From Candidatus Nyctobacter psychrophilus (GTDB lineage Bacteria > Vulcanimicrobiota > Vulcanimicrobiia > Vulcanimicrobiales > Vulcanimicrobiaceae): a stretch of 64,000 nucleotides of DNA. Below are positions 46,057 to 54,444 of the stretch, in pieces. The translations under genes and the position numbers were made by a program. The stretch lies in contig JACRTY010000021.1 of assembly GCA_014305025.1 (NCBI GenBank), positions 124,001-188,000 of the forward strand, written 5' to 3'. The first letter of the stretch is position 1, and every line of letters starts with the position of its first letter. The notes under the pieces were generated by a model. That model made no database searches. It saw only the letters and a list, made by a program, of their open reading frames with translations, and was not told the DNA's origin.

Positions 46057-48864
46057 ATGTCCGTGAGGCACGTCCCGGCGACGCCGCTGTCGACGTACCG
46101 CTTGCAGTTCACGCCCCGCTTCGGTTTCGCAGCCGCGCGCGCAATCGTTCCGTATCTGGTCGAACTCGGCGTCGGCTATCTCTACGCCTCGCCGTATCTC
46201 AAAGCGCGTCCCGGCAGCGAGCACGGCTACGACGTGGTCGACCCCAACGCCCTCAATCCCGAAATCGGGACGCCGGCCGAACATGCCGCCCTCATCGACG
46301 CGTCGCAGGCCGCCGGACTCGGACACCTCTTGGATTTCGTCCCCAACCACATGGGCATCGGCGTGCAGAACGCGTGGTGGCAGGACGTGCTCGAATGGGG
46401 CGAGGCGTCGCCCTACGCGGACTTTTTCGACATCAATTGGCGGCCGCTGCGCGCCGAGATGCACGGCAAGCTCTTGATCCCGTCCCTTGGGGACTACTAC
46501 GGTCGCGTGCTGGAGCGCGGTGAGCTGACGCCGGTATTCGAAGCCGAAAGCGGCACGTTCGCCGTCGCCTATTTCGACGGGCGATTTCCGCTCGCAACGC
46601 GACATTACGCCGACATCCTGGCCCTGGCCGCCGAAAAACGCGGTGGCCATGCCTGGCCGCTGCGGGCGCTCGCGGCCGAGTTCGGCCGTGCTTCACGTGA
46701 ACGTGCCCTCGAACTCAAACGCGAGCTTGCCGGCGTCGCGGCGGATTCCGTCAACCGCGCTGCAATCGAGGCGGCGCTCGATACCTATCGCGTCGGCGCC
46801 GCGCCATCGGCCATCGACCGGCTCGACGAGATCCTCCAGCAGCAACACTACCGGCTGGCGTACTGGCGCGTCTCGGCCGACGAGATCAACTACCGGCGCT
46901 TCTTCGACATCAACAATCTCGCCGGGTTGCGGATCGAAGACGCGCAGGTGCTCGGGCAGACGCACCGCCTGATCTTCGAGCTGATCGCCTCGGGACGCAT
47001 TCAGGGGCTGCGGATCGATCACGTCGACGGGCTGTACAACCCGGGCGGCTACTGTCAGCTCTTGCACGATCGCGCCGCGGCGCTGGGCCATCCTCAATAC
47101 CTAGTCGTCGAGAAAATTTTAGCGCGCTTCGAGCACTTGTCGCCCCACTGGCGCATCGCCGGCACGACGGGCTACGATTTCATGAATCTGGTCAACGGAC
47201 TGTTTGTCGACTCGCGCGCCGAACTCGCCTTCGATCGCATCTACCGCCGCTTTGCCGGCATCTCGGGAACTTTCGACGCCTTCGCGTACCGCGCCAAAAA
47301 GGACATCATCCGCACCGCGCTCGCCAGCGAACTGGAGGTGCTGGCGACGATGCTCGATGCGATCGCTGACAACGACCGGCGCTCCAACGACTACACGTAT
47401 AACGTGCTGCGCGATGCGCTCGGCGAAGTGGTCGCATCCTTTCCGGTGTATCGAACGTACGTGACGAGCGAGGACGTCGACGCACACGACCGCACGTACA
47501 TCGCGTTGGCGATCGATGCGGCCCGCAAGCGCAGTGAACTCGGCGACGAGCACGTTTTCGGGTTTCTCGAAGACGTCCTGACGATGCGTCTGCCCGAGGA
47601 GTCACCCAACTACGACGGCCGCTCGGTGCTGCGCTTCGCCATGAAGTTTCAGCAATATACGAGCCCGGTGATGGCCAAAGCCGTCGAAGATACGGCGTTC
47701 TACCGCTACGTGCGCTTAGCATCGCTCAACGAAGTCGGCGGCGATCCCCGCCGCTTCGGGACATCGGTCAGCGCCTTTCACCAAGCCAATCTCGAGCGCG
47801 CCGCCACGTTTCCGCACGCCATGTTGGCAACGGCGACGCACGACCACAAGCGCGGCGAGGACACGCGCATGCGGATCGACGCACTCTCGGAGATGCCGGG
47901 CGCGTGGGAGCGAACGATTCGGCGCTGGAGCCGGCTCAACGCGAACTGCAAGCGAGAGGTGGAAGGCAACCCTGCACCTACCGACAACGACGAGTACTTC
48001 CTTTATCAGATTCTGATCGGAACGTGGCCGTTCGAATGGTTGGCCGACGACGCGATCATCGATGCCGCAGCCCTGGACGCCTACGTGGAGCGGATTCAAG
48101 CGTATCAGCGCAAGGCGATGCGAGAAGCGAAGTTTCGCACGAGTTGGACGAATCCGAACGTCCCGTACGAAGAAGCGAGCCTCGGCTTTACGCAAGCCCT
48201 CCTCAGATCACCGCCCTCCACGGGCTTCGTGCCTGAATTGCAGCCGCTCGCGCATCAGTGCGCGAGGATCGGTGCGGTCTCGAGTATCGCGCAAACCGTG
48301 CTCAAACTGATGTCGCCCGGCGTGCCGGACATCTATCAGGGCTGCGAGTTCTGGGACCTCTCGCTCGTCGACCCCGATAACCGCCGCCCGGTGGACTACG
48401 CCGTTCGCCGCCACGCTTTAGCCGAAATGCGAATGCGTTGCGAACGGGGTGAGCGCGAAGCACTGGGCCGCCATCTGCTTACCGCCTGGCACGACGGTCG
48501 TTTGAAAGCGTACATCATCTGGCGCCTCATGCACCTGCGCCGCGAGTGCTCGACGACATTCAGCGGTGCCGCTTACACGCCGCTGGAAACCGGCGGCGCC
48601 CGCGCCGGCCACCTCGTTGCCTTTGAGCGCGACGGAATCATCGTCGTCGTGCCGCGGCTGGTACGTCGCTTGCTCACGAACGGTGCATTGACGTTGGCGT
48701 TCGGAGATGAGACCGTGCGCCTCCCCGGGCGTGGACCTGCGCGCTATGCCGAGCGCTTCACCGGCGCGACCGTCGCCACTCGTGAAGACGCCGACGGTCG
48801 TTACCTGGCTGCAGCCGATCTGCTGAACCCATTCCCCGCCGCGGTGCTGGAACCGGTACGGTAA
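46057..48864 (+). CDS. treY: Malto-oligosyltrehalose synthase
   Basis: A 935-residue GH13 enzyme that rearranges the reducing end of maltodextrins to a trehalose unit, the substrate of TreZ. Motifs: 'TPLSTYRLQFTPRFGF' at the N-terminus, 'DFVPNHMGI' near 93-101, 'GLRIDHVDGLYNPGGY' near 316-331 (nucleophile Asp) and 'VVEKIL' near 350 (acid Glu). The barrel closes with 'ATATHDHKRGEDTRMR' near 590. It starts four bases after treZ. The pair gives the TreY/TreZ route to trehalose, a desiccation and osmotic protectant. No treX debranching gene follows inside this window. Confidence 0.95.
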   Translation: MSVRHVPATPLSTYRLQFTPRFGFAAARAIVPYLVELGVGYLYASPYLKARPGSEHGYDVVDPNALNPEIGTPAEHAALIDASQAAGLGHLLDFVPNHMGIGVQNAWWQDVLEWGEASPYADFFDINWRPLRAEMHGKLLIPSLGDYYGRVLERGELTPVFEAESGTFAVAYFDGRFPLATRHYADILALAAEKRGGHAWPLRALAAEFGRASRERALELKRELAGVAADSVNRAAIEAALDTYRVGAAPSAIDRLDEILQQQHYRLAYWRVSADEINYRRFFDINNLAGLRIEDAQVLGQTHRLIFELIASGRIQGLRIDHVDGLYNPGGYCQLLHDRAAALGHPQYLVVEKILARFEHLSPHWRIAGTTGYDFMNLVNGLFVDSRAELAFDRIYRRFAGISGTFDAFAYRAKKDIIRTALASELEVLATMLDAIADNDRRSNDYTYNVLRDALGEVVASFPVYRTYVTSEDVDAHDRTYIALAIDAARKRSELGDEHVFGFLEDVLTMRLPEESPNYDGRSVLRFAMKFQQYTSPVMAKAVEDTAFYRYVRLASLNEVGGDPRRFGTSVSAFHQANLERAATFPHAMLATATHDHKRGEDTRMRIDALSEMPGAWERTIRRWSRLNANCKREVEGNPAPTDNDEYFLYQILIGTWPFEWLADDAIIDAAALDAYVERIQAYQRKAMREAKFRTSWTNPNVPYEEASLGFTQALLRSPPSTGFVPELQPLAHQCARIGAVSSIAQTVLKLMSPGVPDIYQGCEFWDLSLVDPDNRRPVDYAVRRHALAEMRMRCERGEREALGRHLLTAWHDGRLKAYIIWRLMHLRRECSTTFSGAAYTPLETGGARAGHLVAFERDGIIVVVPRLVRRLLTNGALTLAFGDETVRLPGRGPARYAERFTGATVATREDADGRYLAAADLLNPFPAAVLEPVR

Positions 48865-48889
48865 CTGAAACATCCTTCCCGGTCCGCTT

Positions 48890-49093
48890 CGGCAAAATAC
48901 TCCTCGACCGAAAAACCGAAAGCGCCACTCGGTTCCAACGGTACCCCGCCCTCTCGCCCACTCGCGCAGCATGGCACCAACGCGCTCTGCAAGACGGCGT
49001 GGCGCGCAGCGGGCTCATCTTGGGGACCTCGATACCGTCGATGAGTTCGATTTCCAATTTGTCGTAGAGCGGTTCGGCGTTGGTTGCTTGCAT
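48890..49093 (-). pseudogene. Possible small nuclease-like (Uma2-like) remnant
   Basis: An ATG at 49093 with GAGGGA six bases upstream begins 'ATNAEPLYDKLEIELIDG', followed by 'KMSP', which resembles the 'ELIDGEIVEMSP' start of Uma2-family proteins. The frame then becomes arginine-rich nonsense, while another frame (about 48992-48890) carries 'FGFSVEEYFAEAD'. It looks like a short decayed gene rather than a working one. The match rests on about ten residues, so the family call is weak. The rest of this 270-bp gap shows nothing clear. Confidence 0.25.
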
Positions 49094-49134
49094 CGATCGT
49101 CCCTCACGCTGACACTATCACGCGCTGCGGTGCT

Positions 49135-50592
49135 TTAGCCAGGGTCGATGGAAGCGACCGTCCTTGACTCGACCGTGCCCAGGGGCGTGGCGATCTCTTC
49201 GAGCGGCCGGCGCGCCGCTTCGACGCCGAACGACCACTCGATGAGACCTGCCGCCAACATCGCAGCGCTCGCGCAGGCGTAGCCGATGAAGACCGAAGCG
49301 GGCTGCTTGGTGGCGATCAACATGCCGAAGAACGCCGGGGCCGCCACCCCGCCGACCAACGTGCCGATGCTGAAGACGATCGCAATGGCCATCGCTCGAA
49401 TCTCGAGCGGAAACGTCTCACTCACCGTCAGATAGGCCGCGCTCGCCGCTGCCGACGCGAAAAAGAAGATGATCGACCACGCAATCGTCACCGTCACCGC
49501 ATCCAGCGCCCCGCGCATGAAGAAGATGCCGGTCGCAAGGAGCAGGATGCCCGACAGCGCGTAGGTCCCCGCGATCATCGGCTTGCGCCCGACGACGTCG
49601 AAGGAGCGCCCCAGCACGACGGCGCCCAACAGATTGCCGACGGCGAACGGGAAAATGTAGTAGCCGACCCGTCCCGACGGTACGCCGAAAAACGTTGAGA
49701 GCACGAGCGATTCGGTGAAAAAGATGCCGTTGTAGAAGAACGCCTGCGCGGCCATCAACGACAGGGCGACAAGCGTTCGCGAGCGATAGGTTTGCAGCAT
49801 CGTTCTCGTCACGTCGGCGAAGGCGTTACGGCGGCGCGCCGTTACGAGAAGGTCGCCGCGTGGCTGGGCTAATGCCCGGCCTCCGCGCTCGCGCGTGATG
49901 CGCGCCTCGATGTCCGCGAGCGTTTGCTCCGCTTCTGCTCCTCGGCCGTGCAGCAGCAGCCAACGCGGGCTCTCCGGAATCGCTCGGCGCACGAAAACGA
50001 TCGCCACCGCCAGCCCGGCGCCGATGCCGAACGCAATGCGCCAGCCGTACGCACCGGGGACGACGCTGCGATCGAGTAGCACGATGCTCGCACCGGCGCC
50101 GAGCATAGCCCCCAGCCAAAACGTGCCGTTGATGGCGAGGTCGACCCAGCCGCGCCGGGCGGCCGGAATCAACTCGTCGATCGTCGAGTTTATCGCCGCA
50201 TATTCGCCCCCGATGCCCAGACCCGTCAAGAACCGAAAAGCGACGAAACTCCACAGGTTCCACGAGAACGCCGTCAGCAACGTCGCGCCCATGTACCACG
50301 CAAGCGTGATGATGAACAGCTTCTTACGGCCGAAACGATCCGTCAGGTAACCGAAGCCGAGCGCACCGATGACGGCCCCCAGCAGATACGCCGTAGCCGC
50401 AAGCCCGACGTCCTGCGCGCCAAGGCCAAGTCCGTCGCGCTCTTGCAAACGCGAACCCACGGAGCCAACGACCGTCACTTCCAGGCCGTCCAGAATCCAG
50501 GTGATCCCAAGTCCGATCACGACGATCCAATGAAAGCGGCTCCACGGCAACCGATCGAGGCGCTGCGGGACGTTCGTGCGGAGGACCGTCAT
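49135..50592 (-). CDS. MFS transporter, metabolite-proton symporter type
   Basis: A 485-residue protein with 12 predicted helices. Family motifs: 'GYLTDRFGRKKLF' between helices 2 and 3 near 82-94, 'RFLTGLGIGGEYAA' near 118-131, and 'ESPRWLLLHGRG' after helix 6 near 210-220, a mark of the sugar-porter/metabolite-symporter branch. The second half repeats 'GRSFDVVGRKPMI' near 335. Close groups carry aromatic or dicarboxylic acids, but the substrate is unknown. The gene is intact. It lies downstream of isocitrate lyase on the same strand, with a gap of about 50 bp, so it could import a C2 or related acid feeding the glyoxylate shunt. That link is inference. Confidence 0.88.
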   Translation of the reverse strand: MTVLRTNVPQRLDRLPWSRFHWIVVIGLGITWILDGLEVTVVGSVGSRLQERDGLGLGAQDVGLAATAYLLGAVIGALGFGYLTDRFGRKKLFIITLAWYMGATLLTAFSWNLWSFVAFRFLTGLGIGGEYAAINSTIDELIPAARRGWVDLAINGTFWLGAMLGAGASIVLLDRSVVPGAYGWRIAFGIGAGLAVAIVFVRRAIPESPRWLLLHGRGAEAEQTLADIEARITRERGGRALAQPRGDLLVTARRRNAFADVTRTMLQTYRSRTLVALSLMAAQAFFYNGIFFTESLVLSTFFGVPSGRVGYYIFPFAVGNLLGAVVLGRSFDVVGRKPMIAGTYALSGILLLATGIFFMRGALDAVTVTIAWSIIFFFASAAASAAYLTVSETFPLEIRAMAIAIVFSIGTLVGGVAAPAFFGMLIATKQPASVFIGYACASAAMLAAGLIEWSFGVEAARRPLEEIATPLGTVESRTVASIDPG

Positions 50593-50645
50593 CGCATCAC
50601 GCGCCGAAACGCCGCCGCGGCACGTGAGACGATGCGTCCCAAACG

Positions 50646-51953
50646 TTACGGCGTGATGCCGGCAACCGCCTCAGCGTGCGCCGCAAACTGCTCTTGTTCG
50701 GTCGAGCCGTGCAACGCGGTCGTCGAGGATTTCCCTTCGGCGACGACCTGGGCGATCGCGTCGAAGTAGCCCGTGCCCACTTCGCGCTGATGCCGCGTCG
50801 CGGTGTAACCGTCACGTTCGGCGTCGAACTCGGCCTGCTGCAATTCCGAGTAGGCAGCCATGCCACGGGCTTTGTAGTCGCGCGCCAGCGTGAACATCGA
50901 ATGATTGAGCACGTGAAAGCCGGCCAGCGTAATGAACTGGAACTTGTAACCCATCGCCGCGAGTTGCTGCTGGAACGTCGCGATGTCGTGCGCCTCCAGC
51001 TTTGCCTTCCAGTTGAACGATGGGGAGCAGTTGTAGGCCAGCCACTTGCCGGGATATTTCGCGTGGATCGCGGCAGCGAAACGCTGCGCTTCGGCGATGT
51101 TCGGCTCCGAGGTCTCACACCACACGAGATCGCAGTACGGCGCATACGAGAGGCCGCGGGCGATCGCGGCGTCGAGGCCGCCGCGGATCTTGAAAAAGCC
51201 CTCTTCGGTTCGTTCACCGGTGATGAATTCGGCATCGACGGGATCGATGTTGCTCGTGATCAGGTGCGCGCCGTTGGCGTCGGTGCGGGCCACGATCAGG
51301 GTGGGGACGCCCATCAAATCGGCGGCCAACCTCGCCGCGACGAGGTTGCGGATCGCCGTTTTGGTCGGGATGAGCACTTTCCCACCCATGTGACCGCACT
51401 TCTTTTCCGATGCAAGCTGATCTTCGAAGTGCACCGCGGCGGCGCCGGCTTCGATGAACGCCTTCATGATCTCGTGGACGTTGAGGGCGCCGCCGAAGCC
51501 CGCTTCCGCATCGGCCACGATCGGCACGAAGTACGAGACGTCGTTCATGCCTTCCATCGTCGCAATCTGATCCGCGCGCGCGAACGCGTTATTGAGGCGC
51601 TTCACAAGCGCCGGGGCCGAGTTGGCGGGATATAAACTCTGGTCGGGATAGGTTTGGGCCGCCCCATTGGCGTCGGCGGCGACCTGCCAGCCCGAAAGAT
51701 AGACGGCTTGTAAGCCGGCTTTGACCGCCTGTACGGCTTGGCCACCGGTCAGCGTGCCGAGCGCGGCGATATACGGCTCCTCGGACAACAGCCGGAACAA
51801 CTTCTCGGCTCCGAGCCGCGCGAGCGTGTAGTCGATCTCGATCGAGCCACGCAAGCGGACGACGTCGTCGCCGCGGTAGGGCCGGGTCAGGCCGGTCCAG
51901 CGCGGATCGGAAGCCCACATGAGTTCGAGCTGGGCGGCATCGGTGAAATTCAC
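50646..51953 (-). CDS. aceA: Isocitrate lyase
   Basis: A 435-residue ICL that splits isocitrate to glyoxylate and succinate, the entry to the glyoxylate shunt for growth on acetate or fatty acids. The signature 'KKCGHMGGK' is near 185-193 with the catalytic Cys. Other blocks are '[10 protein letters not shown]' near 90-99, 'ADAEAGFGG' near 147-155, '[12 protein letters not shown]' near 224-235, and '[11 protein letters not shown]' near 307-317. The length is normal. The start is GTG, with GGAG upstream at a long spacing. No malate synthase gene is in the window. Confidence 0.95.
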   Translation of the reverse strand: MNFTDAAQLELMWASDPRWTGLTRPYRGDDVVRLRGSIEIDYTLARLGAEKLFRLLSEEPYIAALGTLTGGQAVQAVKAGLQAVYLSGWQVAADANGAAQTYPDQSLYPANSAPALVKRLNNAFARADQIATMEGMNDVSYFVPIVADAEAGFGGALNVHEIMKAFIEAGAAAVHFEDQLASEKKCGHMGGKVLIPTKTAIRNLVAARLAADLMGVPTLIVARTDANGAHLITSNIDPVDAEFITGERTEEGFFKIRGGLDAAIARGLSYAPYCDLVWCETSEPNIAEAQRFAAAIHAKYPGKWLAYNCSPSFNWKAKLEAHDIATFQQQLAAMGYKFQFITLAGFHVLNHSMFTLARDYKARGMAAYSELQQAEFDAERDGYTATRHQREVGTGYFDAIAQVVAEGKSSTTALHGSTEQEQFAAHAEAVAGITP

Positions 51954-52121
51954 GCTCGTCGATCTCCTCGGCGGGTCCAGGGTAGTGCGGGCATTCTACC
52001 ATTGGACCGGCGCTTTCTAACCGCTGGCCGGGGCAGTCCGCATCTATATTTAACGGATCGTGTGCGCTGGCGCAATTCCCCGCTTGGAGGGGCAGGACCG
52101 GACGAGCGGCCCGCGGGCCGG

Positions 52122-52457
52122 TTAATCGGGATCGTGAAAGTGGAGGTGCGTGCCGTCTTCGGCCTCGTCGAGCACCTCGCGGGCTTCGTCCAGCACGGCA
52201 GCCGAAAGGTCGTCACCGCCGTCGATCGAGCCGTCGCGTCCCAGAAAATCGCTCTGGGCCCAATCTTCCCACGTCTCCAGCGGCTCGCCGTCGACATCGG
52301 TGGGGAAACGCACGCAGAAGCCTTGCTCGAGATGCAGCCCGGCGACCATCACCCGCGTTCCGCGCGGGAAGTACGTCCCGTCCTTCCAAAGCGTCCCGGA
52401 CGTGGTCTGGTACTGTTCTCCGATGCGTAAGACTTCGATCGTGTTGCGGCTCCGCAA
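52122..52457 (-). CDS. Hypothetical small acidic protein
   Basis: A 111-residue frame starting TTG (weak start). It has 'TTSGTLWKDGTYFPRGTRVMVAG' near 19-40 and an acidic tail 'AREVLDEAEDGTHLHFHDPD'. The composition and even codon use look coding. There is no signal peptide, helix bundle or known motif. It is divergent from the NUDIX gene with only 42 bp between starts, so they share a control region. The family is unknown to me. Confidence 0.5.
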   Translation of the reverse strand: MRSRNTIEVLRIGEQYQTTSGTLWKDGTYFPRGTRVMVAGLHLEQGFCVRFPTDVDGEPLETWEDWAQSDFLGRDGSIDGGDDLSAAVLDEAREVLDEAEDGTHLHFHDPD

Positions 52458-52499
52458 AGTGGTAGGTCGCGTTTTATTTACCCGAATGCCGACTCTCCT

Positions 52500-53063
52500 A
52501 TGAAGGCTGCACGCGCGCCGGGCTGGCGCATCGTCGATTCAAAGATGGTGATCGATACGCCGCACCTGCGGCTGCGCCGCGACGAGATCGAACTCCCGAG
52601 CGGCAAACGTGTCGGACCCTACTACGTTCGAGAATCCCGCGGCTTCGCCGTCGTCTTCGCCGTGACTGCGGACGAACGCGTCGTCCTGGTTCATCAGTAC
52701 AAGCACGGCATTGGGCGGCACGTCCTCGAACTACCCGCCGGCGGAATCGATCCCGATGAAACGCCGCAGGGATGCGCGCGGCGCGAGCTGGCTGAAGAAA
52801 CCGGCTACGTCGGCGACCCCGCCGCTCTCGAGTTGCTCGGCACGTACGTCTTCGATCCGACCAGTTCGACGACGACCTATCATCTTTACCTGGCGCGCAA
52901 CGCTCATCCGCTTCTGCCGCAACGCTGCGATGATACTGAAGACATCACCCTCGAGCTAGCGACGTTCGAGCAAATCCGGCGCTACGTTGCGAACGGGACG
53001 ATCGACGTCGGTATCCACATCGCCTCAATCTACATAGCACTCGAGCATCTGGGCAAACGATAG
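52500..53063 (+). CDS. NUDIX hydrolase, ADP-ribose pyrophosphatase-like
   Basis: A 187-residue NUDIX enzyme. The Nudix box G-x5-E-x7-R-E-x2-E-E-x-G is complete in 'GGIDPDETPQGCARRELAEETGY' (about 81-103; motif described by position). 'VLVHQYKHGIGRHVLELPAGGI' just before it is the usual ADP-sugar pyrophosphatase lead-in. Such enzymes hydrolyse nucleoside diphosphate sugars or oxidised nucleotides to clean up metabolites. The exact substrate is unknown. The ATG start and full length fit. The stop is TAG, and the same frame continues open into a hydrophobic 52-residue segment. Confidence 0.87.
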   Translation: MKAARAPGWRIVDSKMVIDTPHLRLRRDEIELPSGKRVGPYYVRESRGFAVVFAVTADERVVLVHQYKHGIGRHVLELPAGGIDPDETPQGCARRELAEETGYVGDPAALELLGTYVFDPTSSTTTYHLYLARNAHPLLPQRCDDTEDITLELATFEQIRRYVANGTIDVGIHIASIYIALEHLGKR

Positions 53064-53069
53064 CGAGCG

Positions 53070-53228
53070 CTGAAACGCCGGCGCACCGCAGGCGGTAAAC
53101 GTGCGGAGGATCACAATGCCGCGCTCATTCTCGCGCTCGTCGTCGTTGCGCTCTATGGCGTCAATTTCTTGCGCGCGTACATTCGTCGCCGGCGCGGTTC
53201 CCATGGGCTTGTTGCCAAAATCCTCTAA
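53070..53228 (+). CDS. Possible small membrane protein after the NUDIX gene
   Basis: In the same frame as the NUDIX gene, six bases after its TAG stop, runs a 52-residue segment: a basic start, one hydrophobic stretch 'AALILALVVVALYGVNFL', and a basic tail 'RAYIRRRRGSHGLVAKIL'. This is a convincing single-helix membrane protein by pattern, but the only start is CTG at 53070. It may instead be a tail of the NUDIX protein made by stop-codon readthrough, or a mutated fusion. The evidence is composition only. Confidence 0.35.
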   Translation: MKRRRTAGGKRAEDHNAALILALVVVALYGVNFLRAYIRRRRGSHGLVAKIL

Positions 53229-53317
53229 AAAGGTTATAAAGGTAACAACTACCTGGCGATGACGAACCGACCGTCGCCAGACGGAACGGTTCGCGGAAAG
53301 GATGACTACCAAAAATA

Positions 53318-53587
53318 ATGGCAGTCAAGAAGACTTCAACCCGCAAGAAATCAACGGCAAAACGGACGTCGGCGCGTAAGGGAACGGGCCGCAAGAAAAC
53401 CGCCGGAACCACGGCGCGTAAGAAAACCACGCGTAAGACCGGCGCTCGCAAGACCACCCGCAAGAAGTCGACGGCGAAAAAGACCGCCGGACGCAAGAAA
53501 ACGGTCCGCAAGGCCGGCGCTCGCAAGACGACGGCCCGCAAGACCACCCGCAAAACGACACGTCGTAAGGTCGCCAAAAAAGCCTAA
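53318..53587 (+). CDS. Histone H1-like lysine/arginine-rich protein
   Basis: An 89-residue protein made almost wholly of K, R, T, A, S and G in short repeats such as 'ARKTTRK', 'RKKT' and 'GARKTT'. There are no acidic residues and no aromatic residues, so it is strongly positive. It resembles the tails of bacterial histone H1-like DNA-binding proteins (HctB and AlgP types), which compact DNA or modulate transcription. No folded domain is visible. The ATG follows ACCAAAAATA with no clear ribosome site; an ATG at 53302 with GGAAAGG upstream opens a different frame of 25 codons. A strong terminator follows 11 bp after the stop. Confidence 0.75.
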   Translation: MAVKKTSTRKKSTAKRTSARKGTGRKKTAGTTARKKTTRKTGARKTTRKKSTAKKTAGRKKTVRKAGARKTTARKTTRKTTRRKVAKKA

Positions 53588-53597
53588 AACGACCGGA

Positions 53598-53632
53598 GCA
53601 GTGGGGATCGCGCAGAGCGCGGTCCCCACTGC
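53598..53632. terminator. Strong hairpin terminator between convergent genes
   Basis: GCAGTGGGGATCGCG at 53598-53612 pairs with the segment ending at 53632 (CGCGGTCCCCACTGC) with one G-U wobble, making a 15-bp stem with a five-base loop (CAGAG). The plus strand continues CTTTAT. The minus strand continues into CGGTCGTTTTAG. It fits a bidirectional rho-independent terminator for the histone-like gene (plus) and the deacetylase (minus), whose stop codon touches it. Confidence 0.8.
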
Positions 53633-53634
53633 CT

Positions 53635-54444
53635 TTATGGCGCGATCAGTGCGGCGAAACGCGCCAGGTCGTCGTCGCGGCGCACCCGCAAGCGCGGCAA
53701 GGCGTATGGCCGCTCCAAACCCTCGACGTCGCCGGGCATCTCGGTAAAGGCCGCCCTCATGCCGATCTCGCGCATGACCGACACGGTCGTCGCATCGTAT
53801 TGCCCGGAGGGATACGCGTACGTCGTCGGCGCGGGGCCACCGAGATAGCGCGTGAAGCGTTCCATGCACCCGGCGGCTTCACGTTCCTGACCCGCACGGT
53901 CGAGCTTCGCGAGGTCGAGGTGGAACGTGCCGTGACAGGCGACTTCCATACCGGCGCCACGCAGCGCGCGCATCTGTTGCCAGCTTAGATGATGCGGCGT
54001 GCCGATGAAGCCGCTGGAAACGTAGAACGTGCCGCGCGCACCGTACTCGCGCAGTAGCGGTAACGCCGTGGTTGCCGCGTCATCGTAGCCGTCATCGAAG
54101 GTGAGCACGACGATGTTACGCGGCCGCTCATGGCGGCCCAGCCGCGCAACGAGATCATGTGCGGTGATGGCAGCGATGTGCCGCTCGCGCAGATAGCGCA
54201 ATTGCGCGGCGAACGCACCGGGGGCGATGGTCAGATCGCGGCCGACGGCATCGCGCGGGATGTCGGCATCGACACGGTGGTACATCAGCACGGGAACGCC
54301 GGGCCAATGGCCGGTCATCGCGTGCGTGGCCGAGGTCGCTGCGCGTGGGTGCGTCGGCTCGTCCGCGCCGCCGCAGGCCGTCGAAGACGCGAACGCCAGC
54401 GCGACAGACCAGAGCACGCGGCGTACCGTGAAGCCGGCGCTCAC
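53635..54444 (-). CDS. Polysaccharide deacetylase (NodB/CE4), exported
   Basis: A 269-residue CE4 deacetylase. The N-terminus is a signal peptide with a possible lipobox ('SSTAC', Cys about 24). Motif 1 is 'LTFDDGYDD' near 110-118, with the catalytic and metal Asp. Motif 2 is 'ACHGTFHLDL' near 167-176, with two His ligands. Later motifs are 'YAYPSGQYD' near 210 and 'AAFTEMPGD' near 235. Such enzymes strip acetyl groups from chitin-like, peptidoglycan or exopolysaccharide sugars. The start is GTG, overlapping the TGA of the upstream glycosidase (GTGA), so it is coupled to the phosphodiester-glycosidase genes and probably shares their substrate. Confidence 0.9.
   Translation of the reverse strand: MSAGFTVRRVLWSVALAFASSTACGGADEPTHPRAATSATHAMTGHWPGVPVLMYHRVDADIPRDAVGRDLTIAPGAFAAQLRYLRERHIAAITAHDLVARLGRHERPRNIVVLTFDDGYDDAATTALPLLREYGARGTFYVSSGFIGTPHHLSWQQMRALRGAGMEVACHGTFHLDLAKLDRAGQEREAAGCMERFTRYLGGPAPTTYAYPSGQYDATTVSVMREIGMRAAFTEMPGDVEGLERPYALPRLRVRRDDDLARFAALIAP

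Noticed and set aside
50676-51635. Plus-strand frame opposite isocitrate lyase
   Set aside because: No family features; the opposite strand carries a complete AceA with its signature.
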